From: Saprospiraceae bacterium
Lineage (GTDB): Bacteria > Bacteroidota > Bacteroidia > Chitinophagales > Saprospiraceae
NCBI GenBank assembly: GCA_016715465.1
Contig: JADKAA010000024.1
Span: 1,240,001-1,304,000, forward strand
Direction of reading: 5' to 3'
Length of the DNA stretch: 64,000 nucleotides
The stretch's first letter is position 1. Every line of letters begins with the position of its first letter. Below, piece by piece: positions 46,673 through 56,163 of the stretch. A model generated the notes under the pieces. The model was given only the letters and a program-made list of their open reading frames with translations, did no database searches and was not told the origin of the DNA. Both the position numbers and the translations under genes were made by a program.

Positions 46673-46747
46673 AAAATAGGTATAAACGCCGCGACCTTTT
46701 TTGGCGCTTCATGGATATGTTATGAAGTATAACGACAACCTTTCTTT

Positions 46748-48325
46748 TTATAATTTGACAAACTTCTTTGTTTTAGTGACAACCCGATTACCCAGGTGAA
46801 TAAAGTAAGAGCCAGGGGGGTAATTTGAGACGTTTAAATTGACATTTTGAATTCGGGAGGAATTACTTTCTACCTTAAGAGCATTTATCACGCCACCCAT
46901 GCCATCAAAAACCGTTATAATTGTCTGACCTGCAGGTGCGGAAAATTCAATGTTTAGCATGCTACTTGCCGGGTTGGGGGATAGGTTTATTTGAAATTCA
47001 TTCTCCTGATAAGCCTGATTTGTGGCGCTTGTTTCAATACAACCTGGCTTAAATAATGGCAAAATTTGAACATCAGAATGAATTACACCGGCGACCTCGC
47101 TGTCCTTCAAGCCAAGCCAATCTTTAAGGAAAGTACCGTAAATATCCCTGAAATCATACTGCATTGGTACCCCTTCATCATTTCCCACTTGTGTGTCAAT
47201 CTCAGGATGGTCACCTAAAATTTGATTTTCTATACAAGCGCCGAATAGAAACAGAGGTGCAGCCGTGCCGTGATCGGTTCCTAATGCGGCGTTGGATCGA
47301 ATCCTTCTGCCGAACTCTGAATACGTCATTCCTATGACTTTTTTACTGACGTTTAATAAATTCAAGTCATCCTGAAATGCACAGATAGCATCCGAAAGTT
47401 CCCTAAGGAGGTCACTATGTATGCCGGTCGTTGTGGCTCCATCGACAACCTGGTTGTCGTGTGTGTCAAAACCACCAATTTGCACTACATAAATCTTTGT
47501 TTGCAAACCTCCGGAAATCAATCGTGCAATATTTTTTAATTTCCTGGCTAGTTCAGTTTCCAGGGTATTCCATTTTGCAGATAAATTATTTCCGGCGTTT
47601 GCGGCAGCACCAATAACCGATGCAAACGCATTGGTCTGGGAAACAGTATCATTGACAAATGACAAAGCATCGCCAAAACAATTTTCGGGAATATCATTTC
47701 CAGAACTAACCAAAGCCGTACCGGGATTAAAAGGGTCCAATAATGCTAAACTATAATTGGCATTCATCCCCTGGCATGTTTCCGAGACTATTTTCCCCAT
47801 GGTCAAAGCAAATGGATGAGGGCATTCGCTGTTTGGATAACCAGCCGGATAGCCAGCATGATTGAGGTCGTAAAATCGTCCAATCCAGCCTGTGCTATCA
47901 AATTCTTCTGCACTTGAAGCAGAATTCCAGATATCAGTTGATCTAAAGTGAGAACGATTTTGATTGGGATAGCCGACATTTTGTACTATTCCTAAATTTC
48001 CCATCTGCCAAACATCTTTTAATCCTTGCATGCCGGAATGAAAACCATAATCGTTATGGAAATTTATAATGGCGCTTTCCGGTAAAATGATGTTTCCCCG
48101 GACAGCTTGTAAATTATCATATTGCCCCGCATGAAAAATGGTAGCTAAGCCATCATTTCCACCTTGTAACTGGACCAAAACCAATATCCTGTCATTGTCT
48201 CCATCTAAAAGGGTTGCAAGAGGATTTGGCAATGCGTATAAAGGGAAGCCGCCCAGCGTAAGCGGAATGGATGCCAAAGCCGCCGTTTTAATAAAATCTC
48301 TTCGATTAATATTTGTTTCCTTCAT
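46748..48325 (-). CDS. DUF1501 protein with a Tat-type signal and T9SS sorting domain
   Basis: A 525-residue protein. The N-terminus NINRRDFIKTAALASIPLTLGGFPLYA is a twin-arginine signal. The DUF1501 body (sulfatase/alkaline-phosphatase-like fold) includes ILVLVQLQGGNDGLATIF, YGFHSGMQGLKDVWQMGNLGIVQNVGYPNQNRSHFRSTDIW and the GMTYSEFGRRIRSNAALGTDHGTAAPLFLFG motif with conserved His/Asp. Residues about 445-525 (QINLSPNPASSMLNIEFSAPAGQTIITVFDGMGG...GSYFIHLGNRVVTKTKKFVKL) are a T9SS sorting domain. The enzymatic activity is unproven. The stop of the DUF1800 gene lies 2 bases before its start. Confidence 0.92.
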   Translation of the reverse strand: MKETNINRRDFIKTAALASIPLTLGGFPLYALPNPLATLLDGDNDRILVLVQLQGGNDGLATIFHAGQYDNLQAVRGNIILPESAIINFHNDYGFHSGMQGLKDVWQMGNLGIVQNVGYPNQNRSHFRSTDIWNSASSAEEFDSTGWIGRFYDLNHAGYPAGYPNSECPHPFALTMGKIVSETCQGMNANYSLALLDPFNPGTALVSSGNDIPENCFGDALSFVNDTVSQTNAFASVIGAAANAGNNLSAKWNTLETELARKLKNIARLISGGLQTKIYVVQIGGFDTHDNQVVDGATTTGIHSDLLRELSDAICAFQDDLNLLNVSKKVIGMTYSEFGRRIRSNAALGTDHGTAAPLFLFGACIENQILGDHPEIDTQVGNDEGVPMQYDFRDIYGTFLKDWLGLKDSEVAGVIHSDVQILPLFKPGCIETSATNQAYQENEFQINLSPNPASSMLNIEFSAPAGQTIITVFDGMGGVINALKVESNSSRIQNVNLNVSNYPPGSYFIHLGNRVVTKTKKFVKL

Positions 48326-48327
48326 AT

Positions 48328-49953
48328 TTACATTATTTGAAATTCAGACATTCTCACCAAGACCGAAAATAAGTTTCTTAGTTTATTTTCGACTGATTTG
48401 GCAAGAGCCTGATTTGATGGGTCAGAAAGATAACCCAAGTATTCAACCGTCCATTCAAAATCTGGCAGCCCGGGTATGAGTATATCTTTTAAACTGGTCA
48501 ATTGTATGGCAGTTATTGGATGGTTGAACATTATTTCTGCCAATTTAGGGATTAGCATATTTGGGTCAGCAGCATCTGAAATGCTTTTCACAACATCTAA
48601 TACCGGGATAAGTGCCTTAATGTTATAATTGACATCGTTGAAGCTGAAACTTCCTCCTTCCACCATTAGTCTGCAGAATTCGTGGCGTTTGGGAACCAAT
48701 AAGTTATTAATCCACAGTTTGTCAAATTGGGGCTCCTGGTAATATGCTTTCCAACCCGCTACATTTGGATGATAAAATAATGCTTGCTCTAAGTCAGAGC
48801 TCATGGCATACAAATGATATGCATGGTCATATTCATCTTCCACTTCCCCTTCTGGCGGATTTATACCTAATCCTCTCGAGGCGGTCATGATTAAGTCGAT
48901 CGGGCTTTTAATCATACAAGCCGTTGATTCAAAAAAGTGATCCGATGATAAAAGAACCTTCAAGGCGGGAGCAATTTCGTAATCATTGTTTCTCAAAATA
49001 GTAGCCAACGGTTCAATAATATGCGATTCTATCTCTGCTGAGATTTCATAATGGACAAACCAACGATATAATTTTCGCATGATAAAACGGGAGCATTCAT
49101 CTTGTTGAAAGATTACATCAATTAAATCGCTAACTTCCTGTGCGCCGTTTTCAGAAATCACCGCATTGTTGAATCGAAAAGACAATTGTTTATCACCCGG
49201 GGTATGTCTATTTTGGGAAAACTGAGCGGTCAGGGTATTGGGATTGGAGATTTGAAGCACTTGCCACCCGGTAAGAACTTTTGCTATGGCTGTGACATCT
49301 CCTTCTGTATAGTTTGTATAATCGCCCGGTCCTGCCAATTCGCCTTTTCCAACGGTAAACAATTCTAATAATTCCCTTGAATAATTCTCATTTGGTGCCA
49401 CATTGGTGTTCTCTGCTCCGCTTAGATACAAAAGCATACCTGTATTTATTGTTATTTCTTTCGTTAACGCTTTAAAATTACCGGTAGAATAAGCACGCAG
49501 AAGTTTGTAATACAAATATTCCCTATGTGCAATGGTACCATCAGCAACAACGAAATGATTGTGCCAGAAGAGGGCCAATTTCTCCCTGATTGAGATTTCT
49601 GAATAATGCATTTGTAAGATCGTCCAGGAATAAAGTGATTTGCTCCTTGAACGAAGAATTCTGTTTCGGTACATAGGTGGATTGACATTCGGAAAAGGGG
49701 CAGCATTTATCCATGTTTCACCATAAATTGCACCGGGATCATTGAGCTGGTTGCTTCCGGTGCCGTCAGGAATTGATTTCAATGGCGGTTCAGGCAAGGG
49801 TTGTGATGCAAATAACAAATCAATTGTGTCATCAAGTCCTAAATTTATGGCTGTATTTACCATATGGATGGAAGGTCCAAAAGTGGTTCGCCTCAATAAA
49901 TGCCTTGCTTTGATTGCGTTCCAGCTTCCCGAATATTTATCTAGGTATGGCAT
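48328..49953 (-). CDS. DUF1800 protein
   Basis: A 541-residue protein. The family signature is clear: ARHLLRRTTFGPSIHMVNTAINLGLDDTIDLLF, REKLALFWHNHFVV, GMLLYLSGAENTNVAPNENYSRELLELFTVGKG, YTEGDVTAIAKVLTGW and FIMRKLYRWFVHYE. DUF1800 and DUF1501 proteins nearly always come as a pair, presumably acting together outside the cytoplasm. This copy has no obvious signal peptide of its own, which fits carriage with the Tat-exported partner or a missed upstream start. Confidence 0.92.
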   Translation of the reverse strand: MPYLDKYSGSWNAIKARHLLRRTTFGPSIHMVNTAINLGLDDTIDLLFASQPLPEPPLKSIPDGTGSNQLNDPGAIYGETWINAAPFPNVNPPMYRNRILRSRSKSLYSWTILQMHYSEISIREKLALFWHNHFVVADGTIAHREYLYYKLLRAYSTGNFKALTKEITINTGMLLYLSGAENTNVAPNENYSRELLELFTVGKGELAGPGDYTNYTEGDVTAIAKVLTGWQVLQISNPNTLTAQFSQNRHTPGDKQLSFRFNNAVISENGAQEVSDLIDVIFQQDECSRFIMRKLYRWFVHYEISAEIESHIIEPLATILRNNDYEIAPALKVLLSSDHFFESTACMIKSPIDLIMTASRGLGINPPEGEVEDEYDHAYHLYAMSSDLEQALFYHPNVAGWKAYYQEPQFDKLWINNLLVPKRHEFCRLMVEGGSFSFNDVNYNIKALIPVLDVVKSISDAADPNMLIPKLAEIMFNHPITAIQLTSLKDILIPGLPDFEWTVEYLGYLSDPSNQALAKSVENKLRNLFSVLVRMSEFQIM

Positions 49954-50592
49954 AATTTCATTATTTAGATCTTTTTTTGTGTTTTTCGAAGGTATCTCCG
50001 CAACTCCAAATAAAACGAAGTTGCTGTTTATTTGTACTCAAAGAGAAATCAATATCTTTAGCCGTTTAAAACACTTTTACCGTTTTTACATGGTTTGTCC
50101 ATGCCTGTCATGAAACAGTGGAAGTAACGATCAAAAAAAGCTGTCAATACACGCATACCCTCTTTGTCTTTTTTTTTCCATAACAGGCACTATGATGCCA
50201 ACCGGAAATAAAGGATTAGCCATTGATATGCACGTGTTTAAATTCTTTATTTAAAAAGGTAATGGCTATGGAATACTAAATTAAAACTAAAAAATTATTG
50301 CTAATTATCCCGCATTTAGTAATAAGGTTTGTTGAAAATGCCAGACACCGACCTTAATCCAAATCAAGAAAATATTTATTTTTAATGCACCCAATGGACT
50401 GGTTATAGATCTCTTGCCTTTCCTAAAAGACCCATTCCATGCCGTTACACCGACGTAAAGTGATTTCCACATCGAAACCCGAAATCCCCAACCGGATATC
50501 TCAAACCCGAAACCGATAACCCGAAACCATACCTCCGACCGTAAGGAAGCCTGCTCCCTCACCCCTGCTCCCTCACCCCTGCTCCCCAGCCC
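49954..50592. other. Intergenic region
   Basis: AT-rich up to about 50320 with the presumed promoter of DUF1800/DUF1501 on the minus strand. From 50450 to 50592 there are words of CCGAAA/CCGATAA type and a C-rich direct repeat (CTCCCTCACCCCTG, twice, about 50561-50590) akin to the G-rich repeat family. No gene recognised. Confidence 0.5.
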
Positions 50593-50787
50593 TTAGACAA
50601 TGACGAGTCGTTTGTAAGCGACACAGGTGTGATTATCAAGGCATAACAGGGCTTTTTCAAACACAGTAAATCCTATTGTAAATTTAATGCACACATTTTT
50701 TACCTTATGAATTGCACCTCCTGAAATGTCCGTACCGTAAATGCTGGGTTCCAGGGTAAGTGCTACGTTGAAATTTTCAAATTCCAA
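50593..50787 (-). CDS. Short hypothetical frame, possibly a gene remnant
   Basis: A 64-codon frame beginning MEFENFNVALTLEPSIYGTDISGGAIHKVKNVCIKFTIGFTVF. It lies 50 bases downstream of the serine-hydrolase gene on the same strand. No family is recognised; it may be the relic of a longer gene cut by repeats. Confidence 0.3.
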   Translation of the reverse strand: MEFENFNVALTLEPSIYGTDISGGAIHKVKNVCIKFTIGFTVFEKALLCLDNHTCVAYKRLVIV

Positions 50788-50836
50788 TTAGCCGTTTGAA
50801 TAATCGAACTGCTGCCGTGTCATTCAACCTCCAAAC

Positions 50837-52357
50837 CTACCAGCAATTTTGCCAGCTTGTACCGTCGAAAACCCTCAATTTCTTTAAGATGCCATCATAG
50901 TACACATCTCCTTCCATCGGATCGTCTGGCGCCTGCGTCCTGGGCTCCAGTCTCAATACATCCTTGATGTGAAGATTGCGTTGAGGTATGATCACATTGA
51001 TGCCTACATTTCCCGGAGTAGTGTTGGAGTTTACATTTATGGGTAAACTGGCCTGTATTCCTGTCCCATAAGTATTGCTTCCTTTTACCGTGATGTTACC
51101 CGATAGGGCAGAGGCAGAATAGTTGACCGTTATACTGTTGGTATTGCTTGAGCCTGAAGCGCCATTGGGAAGGGTCCAAAGATACGTTGTGGCATGGGCA
51201 ATCGGGGTGGTGGTATAAGTTATATTGTTTTGCCCTTGCATCACATTGGTCAGTCCAGTGATCGTACCCGGGCAACCCGGCACATGATTTTTAAGGGCGC
51301 GGTAAATTAAAAAGGTAACGCCATCCATGCCCGCGGGTTCTGAATTGGCAAGCCCGGCAACGGAAACCTGTAAGCAGGTATCGTACATCATTTTGCTCTT
51401 ATAGCCCCAGGTGCGGCCGCCATGGCCCCAATAAGGATAGCCCTGGGTAGTTTCTCTGCTTAAACCCAGCCCATAGCGATAAGTGGGGTTGGAGGTGGTT
51501 ACAAAGGTGGTCAGTTGAGTCATGGACGATGGATTGAGCACCTGTCCGCTAAACAGCCCATGATACCATTGCACCATTTCCGCTCCGGTGGAGAAGATGG
51601 AACCTGCATACCCTACCGCCGTATTCAAGCCAACGCGTGAGGTATCGTGATAATCTACATTGTTCCACCAGCGGTGGGCCAGTGTGCCATTGATAGGCTC
51701 TTCTACATCGACAAAAGTACTGTCCAAATTAAGAGGCATAAGAATGCTGTCGCGAATCAAGGTGGCCAAAGGAATACCACTGGCACTTTCAGCCACCATG
51801 GCGGCCAGGACATAATTGGTATTGGAATACCCCCAACTGGTGCCTGCAGGAAATAAAGGCGCACCCACCCATCCTAAAACTTCATTCGACGTGAAGACCC
51901 GCGTAGGATTGAGATTGATGGTGTCGAACCATGGAGGTGCAAAAAACGGATCTGAGATGCCACTGGTGTGATTTAACAATTGACGGATGGTGATATTTGG
52001 ATTGATGTTGGGATTGGTAATGGTAAGATAGTCATCGAGTGGATCCTCCAGGTCAACGATGTTGTTTTCTGCCAGTTTTAGCATCATCGCAGAGACGAAC
52101 AGTTTGGTATTACTGGCAATGCCAAATCGCATATCATGGGTAATAGGGTGGCCTGCATATGAATTACCGGTCACACCCGTCCACGCCCCATGCCCGGGAA
52201 CGTAAACGCTGGCAGCCATGCCTTTTATATTCGGGATCTGTGCTACATAGGTTTCTAAGGTGTCCTGCAGCATGTCCGCCAGCAATGGGTTGAATGATTG
52301 TGCCTTTACGCCGAAGGTGGCAAAAGTCAGGATGAAAATGGGTAAGTTGTTTTTCAT
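50837..52357 (-). CDS. Secreted serine hydrolase fused to PKD-like and phage-tail-like C-terminal modules
   Basis: A 506-residue protein with a signal peptide (LPIFILTFATFGVKAQS). The class C beta-lactamase/D-Ala-D-Ala-carboxypeptidase fold is shown by MRFGIASNTKLFVSAMML (SNTK as SxxK), GYSNTNYVLAAMVAE (YSN) and YWGHGGRTWGYKS (HGG). About 80 residues of PKD-like sequence follow (TTPIAHATTYLWTLPNGASGSSNTNSITVNY), then a terminal module NVGINVIIPQRNLHIKDVLRLEPRTQAPDDPMEGDVYYDGILKKLRVFDGTSWQNC, which resembles the NVGIGT...LHV / YYD.....LRVFDGT.W endings of tail-fibre-like Bacteroidota proteins. It lacks a T9SS sorting domain. Confidence 0.82.
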   Translation of the reverse strand: MKNNLPIFILTFATFGVKAQSFNPLLADMLQDTLETYVAQIPNIKGMAASVYVPGHGAWTGVTGNSYAGHPITHDMRFGIASNTKLFVSAMMLKLAENNIVDLEDPLDDYLTITNPNINPNITIRQLLNHTSGISDPFFAPPWFDTINLNPTRVFTSNEVLGWVGAPLFPAGTSWGYSNTNYVLAAMVAESASGIPLATLIRDSILMPLNLDSTFVDVEEPINGTLAHRWWNNVDYHDTSRVGLNTAVGYAGSIFSTGAEMVQWYHGLFSGQVLNPSSMTQLTTFVTTSNPTYRYGLGLSRETTQGYPYWGHGGRTWGYKSKMMYDTCLQVSVAGLANSEPAGMDGVTFLIYRALKNHVPGCPGTITGLTNVMQGQNNITYTTTPIAHATTYLWTLPNGASGSSNTNSITVNYSASALSGNITVKGSNTYGTGIQASLPINVNSNTTPGNVGINVIIPQRNLHIKDVLRLEPRTQAPDDPMEGDVYYDGILKKLRVFDGTSWQNCW

Positions 52358-53196
52358 TGGAGGTTTGATTTGACTATAGTACTGCCCTGCAGTTTCTTGT
52401 TTTGATTACTATATAGATACAAAAACCGCATAAATGCTGCTCTCCTGGCTTGTTTTTCATAGTGAAAGATGTTTTATCACCATTTTTGAATGATGTTATC
52501 CCTACATCGGTATGACCATGTAGGGATCAAAAATGCCGCCAAAACAGTTTTGTCTTTCACAACCCGCCACCGGCTGCACCGGTGGCTACCAAGATTAAGC
52601 ACCTACGGGGCTCTGATTTTTCCATAAACTGTCAGATGTTGAGCTCCTGCGAGTGGTGACGGCAAAGAATAAGCGGAGCAATCTAACTGGCTAACCACAG
52701 TTAGACAGGCTGGTCACCTTTTTCAGTGGGTAGGAAATTTCCTGCTGAAATCGCTGAAACAAAGTCCAAATATTAATAAATGATTTGTAAAATTAAAATT
52801 ATCTTGCTTTTTGGCTATGGCATATTCGCTGAAAAGAAATTATTAACCTTTAGCGTTGTCAGCTAACCTGTCTAACTGGCGCAGCCAGGTAGATTGGACC
52901 ATTTAATTAAGCTGGGCAATTTTTTTAAGGGATAAGTATTTAAGAAGTAATATCGCCTGCGTTTTCTGCGGGAAACAGTACCTTGTCTTTTGGTATCCCT
53001 CATCAGATGTGGTGTGATTTGGTTAATCGTTAATCAGTCACAGCACACCGATAACCGAGAAATCTACCTGGCTAACGCCAGATAGAAAGGCCGGCAGCTG
53101 CCTAAAGATTTGTCTAAGCAGCTCGCAGTTCCCTCCTTTTTGATTGCCACTGGCAATTTAATTGTCCCTTTGAGACAACCGGTCGGTCACCTCTGA
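52358..53196. other. Intergenic region carrying element C and palindromes
   Basis: No gene. Contains the dispersed element C and three CCTGTCTA-type palindromes (about 52683-52709, 52867-52897 and 53063-53090). Confidence 0.65.
52724..53000 (+). repeat. Dispersed intergenic element, copy C
   Basis: Homologous to 45899-46200 over about 270 bases: GGAAATTTCCTGCTGAAA, CGCTGAAACAAAGTCC, TTCGCTGAAAAGAAATTATT, the palindrome at 52867-52897, and GCGGGAAACAGTACCTTGTC near the end. Confidence 0.75.
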
Positions 53197-54243
53197 TTAG
53201 AAGGAAGGACAAAACGCATCCGCATTTTCGTATTGGCCGAAGTAGTTTAGGGAGATCTCAAAAGAGCTGAGACCGTTCCGGTCGTTAAAGAGATCTTTGT
53301 TGTTGTATTCGTAACTCAGGCCGAGATTGAGGCCTTTGAAATCATACCCGACGATCAGGTATATGGATTCCAAATTTGTTTTGTCGATGTTTCTGGCCAT
53401 TCTCATGCCAGGTCCGAAATAGAATACCTTGCCTTCTGACTTTGGATTTTTGTACTTAAATAAGGCACTCAGCATGGCCAGTCTATGCTGGTCTTGCGCC
53501 ATGTACAGTACCCTGGGCTCCAGCACAATATTGGGGGAGGTATGAAAGCCGTAGGATACATGGGCGGTCCATCGGGGATCTAGGAAGGCGGCCACGTCCA
53601 GATCTTTGTCAACGAAGTCTTCTTTGCCGAAAAAAGAAATGTTTGGCGCCGTGAAATGAAAAACACTCAGTCCCACATTGAGGTCGTGACCATCACTGGG
53701 CGATACGGAGTAATCTATGCCGGCGCTCATGTCCAGGAAACCAATGTTGTTGCCGGGTAAAAGCTCGAGGGTTTGATTGGAATAGGCGTCGATGGCGTTG
53801 AATTGGTCGCCGAAGGTGAGGTCTTCGTAATTGAGTGATTTTTGAAAGATTGCGGCCTGATAGCCAATGCCGATGTATTGTTTGGTGCGCTTGTCGAGCA
53901 ACTTATGGTAACTGCCTGTGAGTGCGATTTGGGTGGTATTGAGGTCAAAACGGCTGATGCGGTCGGAGAAGAACATGATGCCCAATGCCACTACATCCGG
54001 ATCCCTTTTGCCAATGAGGAACTTGCTTTCGCCGGTCGCCGTAAATGTAGCATATGGTCTGTCCAGTGCCGGCCTCCATTGGTCGCGGTAGTTCATGCCC
54101 ACTTTGAACAGGCCATTGAAATTTCCTACCAATGCGGGATTAACGTAGGCAGGCACCTGGTAGTATTGGGTAAAACTGGCATCCTGGGCGGAAACCGCAA
54201 AAGTGTATAGAACAGCGAGTAAAACAAGGAAATTACCTTTCAT
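53197..54243 (-). CDS. PorP/SprF-family type IX secretion membrane protein
   Basis: A 348-residue outer-membrane protein from ATG 54243 (MKGNFLVLLAVLYTFAVSAQ signal peptide). DASFTQYYQVPAYVNPALVGNFNGLFKVGMNYRDQWRPA is the PorP/SprF signature, followed by paired beta strands of a barrel (LGIMFFSDRISRFDLNTTQIALTGSYHK; LNVGLSVFHFTAPN; YIGIGYQAAIF; LNLGLSYEYNN). SprF-like proteins assist T9SS surface display of partner adhesins. It ends with ENADAFCPSF. A -7 element lies at 54272. Confidence 0.93.
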   Translation of the reverse strand: MKGNFLVLLAVLYTFAVSAQDASFTQYYQVPAYVNPALVGNFNGLFKVGMNYRDQWRPALDRPYATFTATGESKFLIGKRDPDVVALGIMFFSDRISRFDLNTTQIALTGSYHKLLDKRTKQYIGIGYQAAIFQKSLNYEDLTFGDQFNAIDAYSNQTLELLPGNNIGFLDMSAGIDYSVSPSDGHDLNVGLSVFHFTAPNISFFGKEDFVDKDLDVAAFLDPRWTAHVSYGFHTSPNIVLEPRVLYMAQDQHRLAMLSALFKYKNPKSEGKVFYFGPGMRMARNIDKTNLESIYLIVGYDFKGLNLGLSYEYNNKDLFNDRNGLSSFEISLNYFGQYENADAFCPSF

Positions 54244-54271
54244 TTGGGGCGTTTGAACCAATAAATGAACG

Positions 54272-54279
54272 CAAATTTA
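54272..54279 (-). promoter_or_regulatory. -7 element TAAATTTG of the PorP/SprF gene
   Basis: TAAATTTG on the minus strand, 28 bases before the ATG; no -33 box identified. Confidence 0.4.
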
Positions 54280-54443
54280 CGTATTAATATTGAGACTCCG
54301 GTCAGATCCGGTCAATAGGCCGGCTCTGTAATCATGTGCTTTTTGAGGCGGAGGGTAACAGTAAAAGGCACACTTTTTACCATAAAATGTCACATTGTGG
54401 TGAAAAAAAACATAAAACATATTAAAAATAATCATAATATGTT

Positions 54444-54451
54444 TATTTTTG
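54444..54451 (+). promoter_or_regulatory. -7 element TATTTTTG of the amidase gene
   Basis: TATTTTTG fits TAnnTTTG, 29 bases before the ATG at 54481. The upstream region is AT-rich with no distinct -33 box. Confidence 0.45.
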
Positions 54452-54480
54452 CCTTCAACAACAACAAAAATCGATTAAAT

Positions 54481-55835
54481 ATGGGCAGACTTGTGATGAG
54501 TATGGTCTTATCGGCCTTTTATATGCTGGCAACTGCGGGCAATCCCAATCCTTATTTTTACAAAGTGACCGCCAAAAGCGGGGATGCCATCTCCACTTTA
54601 CTTTCCCGGTATGAGTTGGCCTCACAAAATTGCAATGTCGAAAAGTTTTATGAACTCAACAACATGAAAAAAGGGAGTAAGTTGTTTGCAGCCAAGGAAT
54701 ACTTTTTACCCATCAAAATTTTCAGGTACAACGGCAAAAGCATCCGTTCCACTTTAAACATAGACGATGTGAATGAGGCCCTGGACATTCAGGCGTATAA
54801 TGAAAAGCTGCTCAAAAAAGGGTTGAGAAAGGAATCCTTCAAATCCAGCCGGAAACTATGGGTGCCATACCACAAACTGGAATGCAACGGTACAAAATCA
54901 ATGGCAAAGACATTCACAAGGAAAGAAAACACCAGTGCCGACAAAAAGACGGTCAATAAGATCAATGAAAAGTTTGAATCATCCGGTGAAAAGACCATCA
55001 CGGTGAGGGAAGACTTTGCCATAGGCAAGGGAGGGGCAACCAGAAACGAGGGAAAAGCAGAAGAGGCCAAAGAAAAGTCAACGTCTTCGAAAAGGGGGTC
55101 AGGTGCCATTGCCGTGCACGACCTCTTCGGAGACAAATATAAAAACGTCAACCTTTTTGATGACCAGTTGAAGGGGCAGGTTTTTTACATCTCCAGCGGC
55201 CATGGGGGGCCGGATCCGGGGGCCCAATGTACCGACCTGGCGCACACCCTGTGTGAAGATGAGTACGCCTACGACGTAGCACTCAGGCTGGCGAGGGATC
55301 TTACCCAACATGGGGCGACGGTGCATATGATCGTTCAGGATGAAAACGATGGCATCCGCGATGATGCTTTTTTGGACTGCGACTGGGATGAAACCTGCAA
55401 TGGAAAAGACCTGCCACTTCGTCAACTGGACCGGTTGAAACAAAGGGCAGACCAGATCAATAAGCTGCATAAAAAATACAAAAAGAGGGGGTGAAAAAAC
55501 AAACGGCCATCATGATTCACGTGGATTCGCGAAACAAGGAACAAAGGCAGGATGTTTTCTTTTACCATTATGGCAACGACAAAGATGCCAGAGACCTAGC
55601 TTACAATCTGCAGACCACTTTCGAAGAAAAGTATGAAATTTTCCAAAAGGGCAGGGGATACAAAGGATACGTGGACAACCGCGGCTTGTACATGCTCAGA
55701 AAGGTCAATCCTACCGCAGTTTATGTTGAACTGGCCAACATACGCAACAAAAGCGACCACATCCGGCTTATGGAAAGTGCCAATCGACAGGCCCTCGCCA
55801 ACTGGATGTTTGAAGGACTCACGGGCATAAAATAG
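54481..55835 (+). CDS. N-acetylmuramoyl-L-alanine amidase (zinc type), frame broken once
   Basis: Start at ATG 54481 (MGRLVMSMVLSAFYMLATAG signal peptide). An N-terminal LysM-like region (YKVTAKSGDAISTLLSRYEL) and a Lys-rich linker precede the catalytic Amidase_3 domain: QVFYISSGHGGPDPGA (zinc His), CEDEYAYDVALRLARDLTQHGATVHM (zinc Glu), then after the frame break TAIMIHVDSR (zinc His). The break is in G5 at 55487-55491; one more G gives KKRGVKKQTAIMIH and a single 451-residue protein. It cleaves the amide between muramic acid and peptide in peptidoglycan, probably for cell separation or turnover. Confidence 0.88.
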
Positions 55836-55836
55836 G

Positions 55837-56163
55837 ATGAACAAAACCATCCTGTCCATAGGCCTGCTCACCTGTGCCAACGCCTTTATGACCCTGGCGT
55901 GGGAAAAACCACCACACCGTTTTCCCTTACCTATAAAGCCCCAGCGGATGAGTGCCGTTATGATTGAGCCAGTGGCTCAATGTAGGCACGAACTATGCGC
56001 TCCTGCGCATAGCATGGTAAAGTGCTTGGGAAGAGTCACATCAGGCGGGTTCCCGCCGAACACGCAGAAACATTTCTCTCCAAATGAAAGTGTGGAAAGA
56101 ACCCAAAAAAGATATCTTTTTCAGATTCGCGATAACGCAGAAACCGCAGACCCCATAAAATAA
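55837..56163 (+). pseudogene. Short frame: signal-peptide-like start running into repeat DNA
   Basis: ATG lies one base after the amidase stop. The first residues MNKTILSIGLLTCANAFMTLAWEK look like the start of an exported protein co-transcribed with the amidase, but from about 55938 the frame is entirely repeat sequence (the two-hairpin element and a 346-bp repeat piece). The likely story is a gene truncated by repeat insertion; it may not be expressed. Confidence 0.4.
55938..56023 (+). repeat. Two-hairpin dispersed element
   Basis: CCAGCGGATGAGTGCCGTTA, the palindrome ATTGAGCCAGTGGCTCAAT, then the hairpin TATGCGCTCCTGCGCATA, ending in AGCATGGTAAAG. This copy lacks the TTTACCTAACNGGATGGG linker present in the longer copies. 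Confidence 0.8.

Larger units (their letters stand above)
45231..46747. other. Gene-poor region with repeat elements
   Basis: About 1.5 kb. It contains an attC-like fragment (45362), a TTTGATTTATCAAA palindrome (45757), two copies of a dispersed element (45899-46200 and 46310-46495) and four CCTGTCTA-type palindromes. The only candidate gene is the short frame at 46511-46672. Confidence 0.65.
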
